Source: Cycas panzhihuaensis (taxonomy: Eukaryota; Cycadophyta). From it: a stretch of DNA of 64,000 nt. The stretch's first letter is position 1. Each line of letters begins with the position of its first letter. Under the pieces are notes generated by a model that was not told where the DNA came from, did not search any database, and worked only from the letters and a program-made list of their open reading frames with translations. The translations under genes and the position numbers were made by a program. Location of the stretch: contig CM041465.1 of the NCBI GenBank assembly GCA_023213395.1, forward strand, positions 188,673,741-188,737,740. Reading direction: 5' to 3'. Below are positions 36,175-47,775 of the stretch, piece by piece.

Positions 36175-36714
36175 AGCAGAGCCTCGCCGCTTAAAAGCAT
36201 GGTGCGATGGCGAATGTTGGCAACACAACTATCAATAGCACATATATATGTAGATATATAAATCAAGATCATAACAGTAGCCAAGGGTGCCAGTGAGTGT
36301 CATGGTGGAACGCATGGATACGAAGGTAGAGGTGGAGATAACGTAGGGGCTGCTTATATGCCACCTGGGAATCGACTAGAAAATACGAAAGGTGAGGGGG
36401 CTGCCCCCACCAGAAAAGATGCAAAGAGATGTGCATAATCAAGTAGAAGAGATAAGTAAACAGAACTGGCAGTCATCATAGTTTAACCTCATCAGTAGTT
36501 AGGTTTCAGAGGTTCGAATGGATCATAAGGCAAAGCATATAACGACCTGGGGCTTGGGTGACCGAGCAACTGGACAAGCCTTAGGGACGGTCAGCAAGAA
36601 GAGGAAGGCGACACTCAAGGATAAGGCGGAGGAGACTATCTGCCTCAGCGTTGAGGGCCCGAGGAATGTGCCAAATGTCAACAGACAGGAAGCAAGTTAG
36701 GAGGGACCTGGCGG
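36175..36714 (-). other. 3' untranslated region of element J
   Basis: Between the PPT and the extra RNase H. At 36479 it has one copy of the 'catagtttaacctcat' motif that forms a tandem array in element I (50277-50536). No coding sequence recognised. Confidence 0.6.
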
Positions 36715-37000
36715 TCAAAGCGAGGGTTCTCAGGTGAGGGCATCGCACCTAGTAAACCTGGGTGAGATGGGACACCACAACCTAAGAGTCACAAAGTAAA
36801 ATGATAGGCCCGTGATGGAAACAGAGAGCATCAGTGAGAGCTTTAATAATAGCTGTGTACCTAGCTTCATTACTGGTAACCTCTGGGAGGAAGACCCTAG
36901 AGCACAGGAAATCATGTCTAGAGGGGCTGCGAAGAATCCATACAGTGGCAGAAGGTCCAGGGTTACCGCGGCTTCTGTCATTAGTAAAAATGTAGAGGGA
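36715..37000 (-). pseudogene. Extra RNase H domain of element J
   Basis: Minus-strand frame with 'YIFTNDRSRGNPGPS' (near 36995), 'EVTSNEARYTAIIKALTDAL' (near 36880) and 'IILLCDS' followed by a stop and 'VVVSHLTQVY' (near 36790). This is the D, E, D layout of the plant/archaeal-type RNase H that Tat-lineage Ty3/gypsy elements carry in addition to the usual one. The first motif reads T-N-D-R where element I has T-D-G-D, so the first catalytic Asp is shifted or lost. It is separated from pol by the antisense gene. Confidence 0.8.
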
Positions 37001-37971
37001 TATAGGTGACACAAGTCCTGGTAATAATAAACAATAATGGAGCAACATAGAGGCTTGAAAGGCAAGCAATAGGTGGCTGTAAAGGGTAGGAGGACTTAGG
37101 AATGAGGCTACCCAAAGACAAAAATAAGCAGTCCAACCACTACCTGAAAGCAGGTGGAAAAAGGCACCCTGAAGTACCAAAGGTCACTTTGGGAAGCAAA
37201 ACATGCCCCCAGACGGGGGGAGCATTCCCTCTGGAGACCCTGGGAGCAGAAAAGAGCTACAGAAACAGGTCCAGGATGGCGAAATGAGCCAAACAAGTAT
37301 AAACTCAGGTACGTATAGGAGTGGCACATAAAACGAGATGGAAGGGCCCTACAAAAAAGTGCAATGATGAGGTGCCATAAATGCACTCACAAGAAAGAGT
37401 GAATAGGATGCTATAGGAGCGCAATGGGAGGCAGGGCCAAAAGACAAAGGTGATCAAAGAAATAGGACAGTCCAAACGGTTGTCACAGGAGCAAAAATGA
37501 AGGTAGTGCCCGTCGGGGCCCCCGCTTATATAAGGAATTTGATGAAAAATGGATTCATTTTCACCGGCTCTCGAGAGAAACCAGAGCCATTTCCTTACAT
37601 AGCGGAGAGCCACCCGACTTCATAGGTACGCAGAGGGAGATCAGACCGTTGGATCAGAGTTCAGAGACAGTCATTGAGACCATCATAGCGAGATGGCAAC
37701 AGCCAGGCCAGATCTAGTGAGTGGATCCCATGAAACCCATCCCATTTCGAAGTTCAAATTTCAATGCTTTTTGTTAATTTTCATGTAGTTTTTGTACCTC
37801 ATGTGGGCAAATAGTGACCTCTTGGGGTCCAAATTAGACCCACAAAGAGGGGGAGACCTAGGCATTAGGTAGCTCTGGTCCTGGTGGGCCTCATAGGGGT
37901 CCACCCATAAATATTTTTTTTGTTCTTTGGGTAGAAACCCCCCCATTTTGGGGGGATGCCATTCGTACCGT

Positions 37972-38001
37972 GGCAAAGATCACGGTGCCGCGATCTTTGC
38001 C
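37972..38001. repeat. Inverted repeat, 10-bp perfect stem
   Basis: GGCAAAGATC and GATCTTTGCC are separated by 10 bases. Confidence 0.9.
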
Positions 38002-38029
38002 GTGGGGCCCCGATCGCCGCAGGACCCGA

Positions 38030-38059
38030 GCTAAACTCTATGGTATTGCAGAGTTTAGC
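38030..38059. repeat. Inverted repeat, 10-bp perfect stem
   Basis: GCTAAACTCT and AGAGTTTAGC are separated by 10 bases, 28 bp after the previous hairpin. Confidence 0.9.
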
Positions 38060-38236
38060 ACGGTATGAAGGCAAACCTGTAGAAAAAAGAAGACGGGGGG
38101 CCAAGAGGCCCCGAATCTCGATTAAACAGGGTTAGCAGATAGTTAGAAGGATAGAGAACTAACATAAGCTTGACTTTGACTAGTTTTGTGGTGTTGACTG
38201 GCTATTATCGCAGTGGATAACTGTGAGAACATAGGG

Positions 38237-39882
38237 ATGACGATGCTTAGCTACATCAAGATGATGTCCAGGGAGGATAAGGGGGTCCTACGGAGGTGCA
38301 GCCTGTTTAAGGCCCTGAAGACACCTCAATATACGTCAGACTAGAGACTATTAGTAGATATCGTATCACATTGGGACCGAAGGAGGCACGTTTTCCACCT
38401 ACCCCAGGTGGGAGACATGACAGTGACGCCAAGAGATATCAGGCAGGTACTAGGAGTACTAGCGACTGGGAGGTCGGTTACACTGGGAGCGCTACCTAGC
38501 AATGAGGCAGCACACAGGGAAGTAGCAATGTTTTTTACAGGAGCAGACAGATAGGAGAGGAGAGGGGTTCCTCTCTAGACCATGGTTATGTCTAGGATTC
38601 TTCGGGTGAGGAAGCTCATCACATTGTGCATTCTGTTTAAGATTTCTTGGAAACAAAACTATAAGGACATCCCTGAGGGATGGATGGATGTAGTGCACTG
38701 CTGTGAGGCTGGCGAGATGATGGATTGGGTCACCTTGATAGAGGCGAACCTCGTTGCGCAACTGGATGCTATCAAGACGACAAGCAGGGGAGGACTATCA
38801 TATAGCACGTTGCTATAGTATTGGTTCTTCGATCATTTTGGAGCAGTGGCACCGGTGGGGGGGACTACACCCCATTACAGAGTGGGCCCCGATGGTCCAC
38901 AGGTGGCAGACCAAGCTGAGGGGGACAGAGGACCAGGCCCATGTCTGGCGCTCAGTGGAGGCTACATCGTTGGACCTCCTCACTATGACGGATTATGTGG
39001 CAGATCTGTATAGGGCAGTGAAGTGGGACAACAATGATGAGATAGGCGGAGCAGGGACGCTCCCAAGTGATGACGGTGATGATGGAGATGGAGGAGATGG
39101 GACCGGCCCATCACGACCTGCGGGAGAGGCAAGCCCACTAGGGACAGCAGGAGGAGCACCATGGCCATCAGGGACTACCGGCGAAGAGGCAGGCCCATCA
39201 GGGGCTGCAAAGGAGAGCAGGGGGCCAGTGACAAGGGCCCGCAGGCTACGAATTATGAGGAGATCCAGAGAGACCACAGCTGAGCCAGTCTCAGTAAGGG
39301 GAGAGGCCCAGGCAGAGGTGGTACTTGAGGAGGAGGTACCGACAGCTAGCAGGGAGCCAGGAGGAGAGGTTATCGCACGGGTGAGGAGCTGACGGCCATA
39401 GCAGGTGAGGCCTAACCATTTCCCGCTATTTGATAGCCAGATAAATAGTTTGATTTGGTTTTATTTCGATATGCAGTTGGGGATATACTGACGTATGGTA
39501 TGTTAGATTTGCAGGTACCGCAGAGATCCAGCGGTTAGTAGAGGCCATGGTGAGGGAGATGTTCCCTCAAGTATATGCAGAGGGGCAACTGCCCATCCAG
39601 ATCAAGGATGCACCTAGATCGGTAGGTGCCCATATGGTAGCATTCGCCCCGTTGGTGAGGGCGAGAGATATCTGGGCTGCAGAGTCCCAAGAGCACATAG
39701 CATTCAGGGGATAGATGCAGCAGGAGCTGGATGAGGCCCATAGTGAGCGAGACACGTTGCGGGGTCGCGTACAAGCTCTAGACGCTCGGGGAGGAGCAGG
39801 TGGAGACACCAAGAGCAAGGTCCGAATAGCAGTGCTAGAGGAGCGTCTCCGAGGAGTGGAGAGTAAGAGAGCTTGTATCTAG
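38237..39882 (+). pseudogene. Antisense plant-mobile-domain (PMD) gene of element J, two probable exons
   Basis: Runs opposite to the element's own genes. From ATG 38237 the translation contains 'HVFHLPQVGDMTVTPRDIRQ' and 'VLGVLATGRSVTLGAL', the N-terminal core of the plant mobile domain (PMD/MAIL, aminotransferase-like family). Later parts follow in shifted frames: 'WFFDHF' (38820), 'HPITEWAPMVHRW' (38869) and 'WRSVEATSLDLLTMTDYVADL' (38949). An acidic Gly/Ser-rich linker comes next (39030-39240). A probable intron occupies 39405-39514. The second exon (39515-39882) is charged and coiled-coil-like ('MQQELDEAHSERDTLRGR') and may extend to 40095. Stops near 38340 and 38552 and at least two shifts break it. 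Element I has the same gene. Confidence 0.75.
39405..39514 (+). other. Probable spliceosomal intron in the antisense PMD gene of element J
   Basis: 110 bp, donor CAG|GTGAGG and acceptor ATTTGCAG|GT. Splicing joins 'GEELTAIAG' to 'TAEIQRLVEAMV' in phase 1. The element I copy has a 105-bp candidate at the same place and in the same phase. Confidence 0.6.
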
Positions 39883-40733
39883 GCTTGATACGATCAGTCG
39901 GTGGACCAGGTGGCATCGAGGTCGAGTCGGAGTAGGATGCATACCCACACAACGATGATGATACTGAGGTGGCCATGTGATGAGGGAAGTGAGGCAGGGA
40001 GCTCACGGAGGCCCAGGAGCAGCCTCAAAGAAATGTGGTCCCCAGGAGAGGGATCACACCGACCAGGAGATGGTGCCCCAGGAGCAGGGCAGTAATAAGA
40101 TAGGACACATGCATTTGATTTTAACAGGGGAAAGCACGAGCCTCCAGGGGGTCATATATACAGAGTCATATGATTGTACCCCCCCTACAAGGACACTGGA
40201 TTCCCATATGTATGACATGACATCTGATTTTGATGTATATATATATACGGGGTAATTGGTACCCCATTTTGATATGAGATAATGTGTATATCATGTGTAG
40301 TAGATGACATGTATGTTTTGTTATATATGTTATAGATGCTTTGTTATATGATGCATATATTTCCTTCCATGCATGGCTATATATCTAACAGGAGCACACA
40401 CAACTACCATGAGTAGAGGTGATAGGCACATGTAGGGTTAGAAATAGAGTGACACGCATGTCCATGGAGAAGCATAGCAGGATATGCGAAGGAAACACCA
40501 AGCGAGAGAGGGGGGAGTAACGATACTCTATAGTGTCATCCTAACTAGGGGATGCCTAAATAGGAAGACAAAAGTCCTAAAAGGATATGGGAACGCGGGT
40601 TTCGTGGGAGGAAATAGAAAGAAACGGGAGACGCCATCCTAAATTACCATTCCACCAGTGGTTGGGGGAAATGGGAACAACTTAAGATGGTAGTTTAGGC
40701 TCATTTTGGAGCATGTGCGAAGTGACAGTAAGG
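39883..40733. other. Non-coding tail between PMD gene and integrase remnant in element J
   Basis: Mostly unremarkable. A reading frame continues from the PMD second exon past a stop to 40095, and an A+T-rich run with 'atatatatat' lies near 40230-40370. Nothing recognised beyond that. Confidence 0.4.
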
Positions 40734-41560
40734 TCACGAGTAAAACTTCTTAAGGAATTTCCCATTAACAGCTTTTTCAAACTTAAGACCTTCTAGGGTG
40801 GCAATCCTATAAGCACCATTACTGAGAGCCTTGATAATGATGAAAGGGCCAACCCATCAGGATTTGAATTTGGTCAAATGGTCATGAAGATATTCTAATT
40901 TGAGGACATGGTCCCTGGGAAACAAATGACGAGAACAAAGATATTTATCGTAGGTCCTTTGGGAGTAAGCTTTGGATGCCAGGTTAGCCTGATAAGCGGT
41001 TAAGTGTCTCTTGTCTAAAGCCTTGAGGTCCTGAAGGCGAGCCTGGCGGAGCAACTCCTTGTCAATGAGACCTCGAAGAGAGACTCGCAGGGAGGCAATC
41101 TTAACTAGGTGGGGCGTAGAGCCCACTAAGTGCTCGAGCAAGGCTTCATCATCCTCAAAGTAATCCACCCCATGGATGACCTTACTCTGAGTAGACGAAG
41201 TGCTAGAGCAAGTGGAGGCAACGGGACCATGATGGTCGTCAGGTTGCCCGTCTTCCTTGTGAGACTCTGAGAGAGAGTCAAAAGGGGGCTCCTCAGAAGG
41301 AGTGAAAGGTAGTTCTTCGAAGCCATCACCTGCAGAGGGTGTTAAAGGGGAAGAACTGATGACGAAAGAATCAACACGAGTAATAACATGTGACACATAG
41401 GAGTACCTAGTCTCACCAATGAGAGAGGTTCTAGATGGAGATCTAGAACGAGATGGGTGTGACCTACTAGTGTGGAGGAAAGAGATGGGGTGGAGACAAT
41501 CCTCATCCTTGTCGTGCGACTCGTCGTCACTAAACAAGACGAGGTACCCATAGCTCCCAA
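40734..41560 (-). pseudogene. Gypsy pol remnant: post-protease linker fused in frame to integrase C-terminal end
   Basis: A 226-codon open frame (41537-40857) starts with an acidic Ser-rich linker and 'VDYFEDDEALLEHLVGSTP', which in element I precedes RT (62580-62530). It passes without a break to 'VSLRGLIDKELLRQARLQDL' and 'YDKYLCSRHLFPRDHVLKLE', which in element I is the last part of integrase (59950-59740). It then reads through one stop at 40857 to 'VNGKFLKKFYS' and the final stop at 40734. RT, RNase H and the integrase zinc and catalytic domains are gone, a deletion of about 2.5 kb judged from element I. Confidence 0.88.
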
Positions 41561-42290
41561 CGCCAATAGGGGTGAAACACGTGAGGCTAGGAAAAGAAGA
41601 TGCGGGATCTTCTTTAGAGGGATTGGGTATACCAATGGAGCAAGCTGAGGCATGAGTAGAAGGACCTTGGCTTGCCTAATTAGCAGGATGAGTTTGTTTA
41701 GCAAGTGGGCATTTATGGGGAATAATCCTCATTCGTCCATCATGGATGAATTTGAGTTATTCCCAGAGAGTCAAACACACAGCTCCCATTTGGTCGAGCT
41801 ATGGTCGACCTAAGAGAAGGTTGTAGTTGACGTCGACGTCGAGGACTACAACATCAGCGAGGACAGTCTTGCCCTCGAGGGTGAGCGAAATCGCGACAGA
41901 TCCCAATGGGGTCTTCTCGCTACCGTCATAACCTTGGCATCACCATGGAATAGGTTCCAAGGCAGAAATACTAAGCTCTTGCATGACACGCAAGGGCATG
42001 GCATTCACGGAAGAACTATTGTCGATAACAGTCCTTCGCAGGGTACAATCAGGTGTATCGATGGTAATAGTGAATGGGAACTTCCACTGACGTTCCCTTT
42101 CACACGTGGGAGGAAGGTTCTTGGGATCAAAAGAAATAATAGGTTCACAACTTTGGGTAATGCCCAAAGCGTGGACAGGCACGTCATTCGATCCTAAAGC
42201 TTCTAAGAGGAGAGCCCGCTACTTGGGACAACTCCTCAAAACGTCTATCAAGGATATTCCTGCAGTAATGGTATGAAGCTCATCTATGAT
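41561..42290 (-). pseudogene. Gypsy aspartic protease region (element J)
   Basis: Minus-strand frame with 'DCTLRRTVIDNSSSVNAMPL' near 42050-41995, the position of the retropepsin D-[ST]-G box of Ty3/gypsy elements (commonly IDxGSSxNVMP), followed by 'LRVMQELSI'. The Gly after the catalytic Asp-x is Ser. The later LLGRPW segment is damaged in this copy ('YNLLLGRPW'-like near 41820). It would process the Gag-Pol polyprotein. Element I shows the matching region at 63150-63560. Confidence 0.8.
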
Positions 42291-44820
42291 GGAGAAAGGC
42301 TTACCCTTCATGGTGGGTTGGGTACATGCCCTTCGAAAATCGTAACGACCCGGGCACACAGGAATGGCCTTGGGGAAGAGAGGTACTCTAGAGGAGGGTT
42401 CTCTGGAAGAGGATCAGAAGGAGTAGAGGAAGAAGCACTGGCTGCTTCTTTGGCATCTTGAGATCGGGTAAGGGCATATGAAGGAGTAGCCCCAACCATT
42501 TGGATCACCTTCTTCCCCTTGTTCTAGGGCTGCGAAGGTGATGGGGTATGATGGCTAGGGGAACGAGAGGAAGAGGACGAATCTCAGGCGCCCTTCCTTT
42601 CATCGCGGGAAGCATGGGAATTTGGCGATCTTCCTCGGTTCTGGTTATTCTTGGATTGAGTGTTGCAATCACGTTCCCCATGTTTGGGGAACGGATCCTT
42701 ATGGACTGATTGGTCTAAATTAGGCCTTGAGGCCCGTTTAGGGGAGGAGTTACGTCGAGGGGCATCCTTAGGATGGGCCCTACAACATGAGTTATCATGG
42801 AAGCACTCCCCATGAATAGAGCACCACTTCTTCTCAAGTGAGGGATCTATCTTCCCCATTTGAGAGGACTAGGCATTTCCATTCCTGGGGAGGAAAGCTT
42901 GGGTTGTTTATTGGATGTTGGAGATGAAGGAGCTTGTAACTTAAGTTCCTTCATCGTACGTTCAAATGAACGTATGGCGGATGTGAGGGGGTCCAAAGTC
43001 CTCTCAATCGGGTGAGAGGAAGACTCGGAGGATTGTTGGGGTTTAGTATTCTTAGTTGGAGGTGGCGCCTCACGTCGTTGTGAGGGCTTGAGAGGTTTCT
43101 TGAGTCTAGCCTGGATCTCAATAGCCTCCAACGCTAAGTACTTGGCAATCGCAAAGTCGCATGTGGTCGCCCCCATTTTAAGGACTTCTATATGTACTTG
43201 GAGATGAAGTGCGTTAACGAAAAGGTCTCTCTTCAACTCCTCAGGCAACGTGGCCTTAATGGAGTAAAGAAGATTGTGGAATCGTCGCACAAAGTCATGA
43301 TTCATTTCATCATGACCTTGTTTGAGCGATAAGAGGGATTTCATTCCGCTCTCAAATGGGCGAGCTACATCAAAGTAGTTGATGAATTTATCCACCAATT
43401 GCTAGAATGAAAAGATAGAGTGGGCAGGGAGGCGATAAAACCACTTAAGGGCATTGCCCTGTAAAGATTGTGGAAACAATTTCATTAGGATATGGTCGTA
43501 AGCCCAGTAGTCTATACATGCCATAGAAAAACTACACACATGTTCAGTTGGGTCTTGCGACGAAGTTCTATCAAATCTAGGAACTTCAGGAGGATGAGGC
43601 AGCAGATTAGTTCTTAATGCCTCAATAGATAAAGGCGTTGATCTATAGTCCATGAAGGGATGCGCCCTTGCCTGGACCGTAGGATCAATGAATGATGTAG
43701 TAGGTAGTGAGCAAGGAACGGACATAGGTGGCAAACCCATCCCTCCTTGAGGAAATGCCCCTTGCTATAAGGGGGCTTGAGGATAGGTGCCTTGAAAGGG
43801 AGTCGGGTTCCCTTACAAAGGCATGGCAAAAGAGATTGTGCTAGATGGCGGAAAAGGGGGATGTGGAACTGGGTTTTGCCCATATGGACCACCTGTAGGC
43901 AGGGCAATCCCATATGGGTGTAGCGGATCCACTCCATAAGCTGGGAGGTGGTTCCCTTTACCCTGCCACCAAGGTTGAGAAGTGTACCCCGGGGGGATGT
44001 AAAAGGAAGGGCCAACAGGTTGGTTTTGAGGGTATGTGGGAGCGGGTCCCACATGACTAATGGAGGAAGAGTTAGTAGGACCGACAGGCCTACTAGAGAA
44101 AGTATGTGCCACATTAGGGGACAGCACATTAGTTTGGCTAGGAAAGGGTATGCTAACCTTCAATTAAGGGAAAGACATACCACGGGAAGGCCCCAAAGCA
44201 CTAGGGCCTTGGCAAGGGATAGAAGGTGCAACATGCATTCCTATAACAGTAATAGGGAAGGGACGGGATGAATGTGTAGGCACAAAATAATTAGTTGTTA
44301 CATGAGGAGTAGATGAGGATGAAGAATGTGGGGGAGGAGCAGACAAGGAAGAGGCTCCCCCATAGAAGGCATCTTCAAACCATTTAGGACGTGGTTGAAA
44401 ATGAGCAGCGCGACAGCACTCGTTAAAAGCTTCAACCACATCGGCGGGAAGGGTATCTACATAATCGTAAGAGGTAGACGGGACCTTAAACGAAGTAGAT
44501 CCCTCGGGACATTCCTCATAAGAATCACCACCTGAGTGGTAAATCTCAAGAGGAAAAGATCCTTCTACTGTATGAGTAGAAGGATGGGCATCAAGCGGGT
44601 GATGTTGGTCACCCGGGTAGTAAATAGGATCATCACCCTCCTGGGTGGATCCCAGAATAGAAGAGGGAAACTCATGAGTTCCCGAGGCTAAGGTGTGGTA
44701 GGCCCAATCAGAAGGGTATCCTTCCATAGTCGAATCAGAATCTGATGAAGGAAGAGGATGATACCCGGGATCTTCTAATAATGGAGGTAAGCCACATAAG
44801 CGACGAGAGAAGCGTCGCAT
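42291..44820 (-). pseudogene. Gypsy Gag (element J)
   Basis: One minus-strand frame starts at ATG 44820 ('MRRFSRRLCGLPPLL') and continues to 42847 with in-frame stops at 44164, 43798, 43765 and 43402. Residues 1-330 are Pro/Ser/Gly-rich. The retrotransposon gag domain follows ('PEVPRFDRTSSQDPTEHV', 'GNALKWFYRLPAHSIFSF', 'RRFHNLLYSIKATLPEEL'). After a frameshift near 42850, 'WCSIHGECFHDNSCCRAH' (about 42825-42770) resembles the atypical C/H finger of Tat-type Gag. It would form the particle and bind RNA. The ATG lies about 165 bp from the PBS. Confidence 0.9.
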
Positions 44821-44970
44821 ATAAAGCTAACCAACACTGTAGGAGAAAGAAAGGGCGACAAAGACCACACGTTAGGGGCTACCCAATGAAGAAAACGAAG
44901 TAGGAGAAAACCACAAGGAGGTAGCAATACCAACAGAAAAGAGCAGAAACTAGCTCCCTTATCGCGTGTC

Positions 44971-44987
44971 CCCGTGATGGTCACCAG
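44971..44987 (-). promoter_or_regulatory. Primer-binding site of element J
   Basis: On the minus strand CTGGTGACCATCACGGG directly follows the LTR. TGGTGACC...GGGG resembles the TGGCGACTC...GGGG sites of Tat/Ogre-type gypsy elements. The tRNA was not determined. Confidence 0.65.
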
Positions 44988-47775
44988 TGGATGCGCATCT
45001 ACGGGATAGCTACCTAACTGAGTAGGAATAAGGAAGGCGGTCAATGGCACTATCAGGTGTAGATAAGAACCTACGAGCAAGGCAAATACCATGCAGGGCA
45101 CCCCGTGCGCCAGAGCGCGAGTTTGGGACCTGTGGATGATACCCAGCTACCTAAAGGTGGTTCCCCACTTCAGTTAAGAAGAGAGGAGGCGGAGGAGTAA
45201 CCTAGGTAGATCTTGGAGAAGAGTCCTCCCACCCTTGGATGGCCTGAAGGGAAGGGAGAGAATCCCTCAAGGGTTTCCCTATAGCGGAGGGAAACGAGTA
45301 TGGGGTAAAGTAAGTGAATAACCTACGGTTAACGTCTTCTCGGTTATCCGGCTAGGCAGAAGAAAAAAATTGAGGGAGGATGAAGGGAGCGAGAACGATC
45401 GATCGATCAAGAGTTCCCCCCTTCGAAAGGGCAATCAAGAGAAAAAGAAGGTGCTAGGACACACGCAAGCAAACTAAACCAAAGATGATAAGCTAAGGGG
45501 GCAAGGGTAAAGTTTACAAGCCGGAGGGAAAGGTTAGAAGGGAAAACTTCCTAAAAACCTTTTCCTATGATAGATATAATGTGTGAAATATAACAAACAG
45601 AATATAAACCAAAAGAGAGAGTCAGTTTCCCATTTCCTTTTAAATGATCTAATTACTACGGTGCAAAATCTTTTAAAGAAAAGAAAATGAAATGAAGTGA
45701 GATCACATACTCAGAATGGAGACGCGGTTAAAGCGGCGACGTTCCCATAAGGTGTCCAAGCTCGCTCCACAAAGCACGGCGAAAGAGAGGGGTCACAGTA
45801 GGACGAAGCGTAGGGCTTCCTTACCTTCCCTGGAAGTGACACTAGAGTGCCAAGAAAAGAAAAAAGGGAAAAGATGGCAGCAAATGCAATGCTAAAATAA
45901 AATATAAGTAAAAGCACTTACCCACAAGAGGGAAGAGAAGGAAAATCCCTTACGCCCTCCGTGTACCTGTAAGTAAGCATAAATATCCCTTTCCAAAGAA
46001 AGGAGGCTAACAACACAAAGTGGAGTCCCAATAACACATGTGTACATATATGAAAAATAAGTCTTTATACCTATATGTTAGTGTTCATGAACCACAAGGT
46101 TGCAACAATAATCTATGGCAAAATAAACTACTCAAATGAATAGTAAGTAGATAAGTAAGCCTCAGAGTGGCCCACCTCCCACAAAGAGCAACCCTACCCT
46201 CCCTTAAGAAGCCATGAGGCAGTGAGGGTATGGCTGTAAAGCTAGCTAGAAAATGGGACAACAAAAGTACAAGGAAGCTCAAAGAGATCCCCAACAAACT
46301 AGAGAGCTATGGGAAGCAAACTGGGTTGCTAAGAACAAGGTTGAGCTAAGGACAAGTAGCCAGGGCTTATGTGTCACCCGGATGGAAGATATAGGCTTGC
46401 AAACCAGCATTTTAACAGGTGCAAATGCTGATTTCAGCAATTGGAAATAGGCTTCTAACCCTTAACCCCACCCCAGGAGTAGCATAGGGACAAAGATGAA
46501 GGTTTGGAGGGTGAGAGCCTCTTTAGAGAGCGTGAGGGTGGTACAGAATCCACCCAGCTCTATCCCAAACCTTATGCAACCCTCTTTGGCCACTGTCTTG
46601 GGCATGAAATGCAGGAAGAGGAGCCTAAACAATAGGGAAAACAGTCCATGACAGAGATAAGAAGCAACCTCTAAAAGAAAGATAAGACAAGTTAGAAATA
46701 ACCATGCAAAATTAAGCATAAACTGGGCAAGGAAAGACCTTAAACCAAGAAATACCTTTGAAGAAGATGGGAGGCATTTGCCTCTGTCCAAACCCACTGG
46801 AAAGAGGCTAAGAAATCTGAAAAGAAGCTATGGAACAGTAGGTATGGAGTGCCTGCTAAGATGGCTGAAGGAAAACCCTACACTTGAGACTGCTTGGTGG
46901 CTGCTTGGGTAAAGAAGCCCTGGAAACTCTTCAAGGAAGCCCTCTCTAAGGCGTGCAAGGGGTTATAAAGATGTCACAGTAGAGCCAAAGGAGAGCTGGG
47001 CACTGGAGAGTGATTGTAGGTCCTAGAACAGCAGTAGAGCAGTAGGTGACGGCAGATGGTAGGGCATTTTTCCTTGTGATCCTTCTAAAATGAGGCAAAA
47101 GATCCCGAAAATGAGGTAGGTAAGACTTAAATACCCAGCCTTAACCCTAATAGAGCGATTAGGGCATTACTGGTGGTGAGTTAAGTCGCAAAACACATAA
47201 CAATTCTGTAATAAATGTGAGAATTACCATGGTGAATTTTAAAAAGAAGTCATGATAGTCGCATCACGGTAAACTTTGTGGTACTACGGTAAACTTTACG
47301 GTACTATGAAATCTACTGCGGTGCAGGACCAGAGGCCAAATCTGGCCCAAATAGCTAGCCTGGGCTGTGGCCCAGTAACCTAGGAGGCCGGCAGGGGGCA
47401 AGCCCACCTACCCAGAGGCAGACAAGTAGACACATGAGCCATAGAAAGTAATAATGGGACTTAAAGGTTCGACAAGTTAGCCAAAACGACAATGGATCAT
47501 CACACGTGTGCGGATGACATGAACCAAATGGGTCTTAAGGTGAGTAGGGCAGAATGCGGGAAGTGATGCAGCCACCGGGGTGTCACACTCACTAGGAATA
47601 TGCCCCCACTATAGTCGTCATAGGCTAGATAGGTATAGATGACAACAGGACCATCTACGATATCATAACATGCAAGCAGATACTCATCACAAAAGAAAAC
47701 AACAATAAGGTAAGAAGCATACCTGCACTTACCTAAGTCGACCGCTCTGTATCCATTCCCGGAAGCTAGGAAACA
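44988..47775 (-). repeat. 5' LTR of element J
   Basis: 2788 bp copy of 33420-36161. It is 46 bp longer, in part from the segment near 45850-45895. Confidence 0.95.

Larger units (their letters stand above)
37001..38236. other. Spacer in element J between extra RNase H and antisense gene
   Basis: Open frames on the minus strand (for example 37305-37613) show no recognisable domain. The spacer contains two strong hairpins at 37972-38001 and 38030-38059. Confidence 0.5.
33420..47775 (-). mobile_element. Element J: Tat-like Ty3/gypsy element lacking RT and integrase core
   Basis: LTRs 33420-36161 (2742 bp) and 44988-47775 (2788 bp), TGGATG...AAACA, with a perfect CTACC duplication (33415-33419 and 47776-47780). 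Minus-strand order: PBS, gag, protease, linker fused to the integrase C-terminal end, then an antisense plant-mobile-domain gene, an extra RNase H, PPT and 3' LTR. RT, the first RNase H and the integrase core are missing, so it is non-autonomous. It is clearly GC-richer than its surroundings. LTR divergence is roughly 10% in the first 200 bp by eye. Confidence 0.95.

Noticed and set aside
38492-39277. Minus-strand open frames opposite the PMD gene
   Set aside because: They mirror GC-rich plus-strand coding sequence; the PMD motifs are on the plus strand.
33420-47775. Paired open frames in the two J LTRs (for example 34474-34683 and 46085-46297)
   Set aside because: They occur because the LTRs are repeats; no protein family is recognisable.
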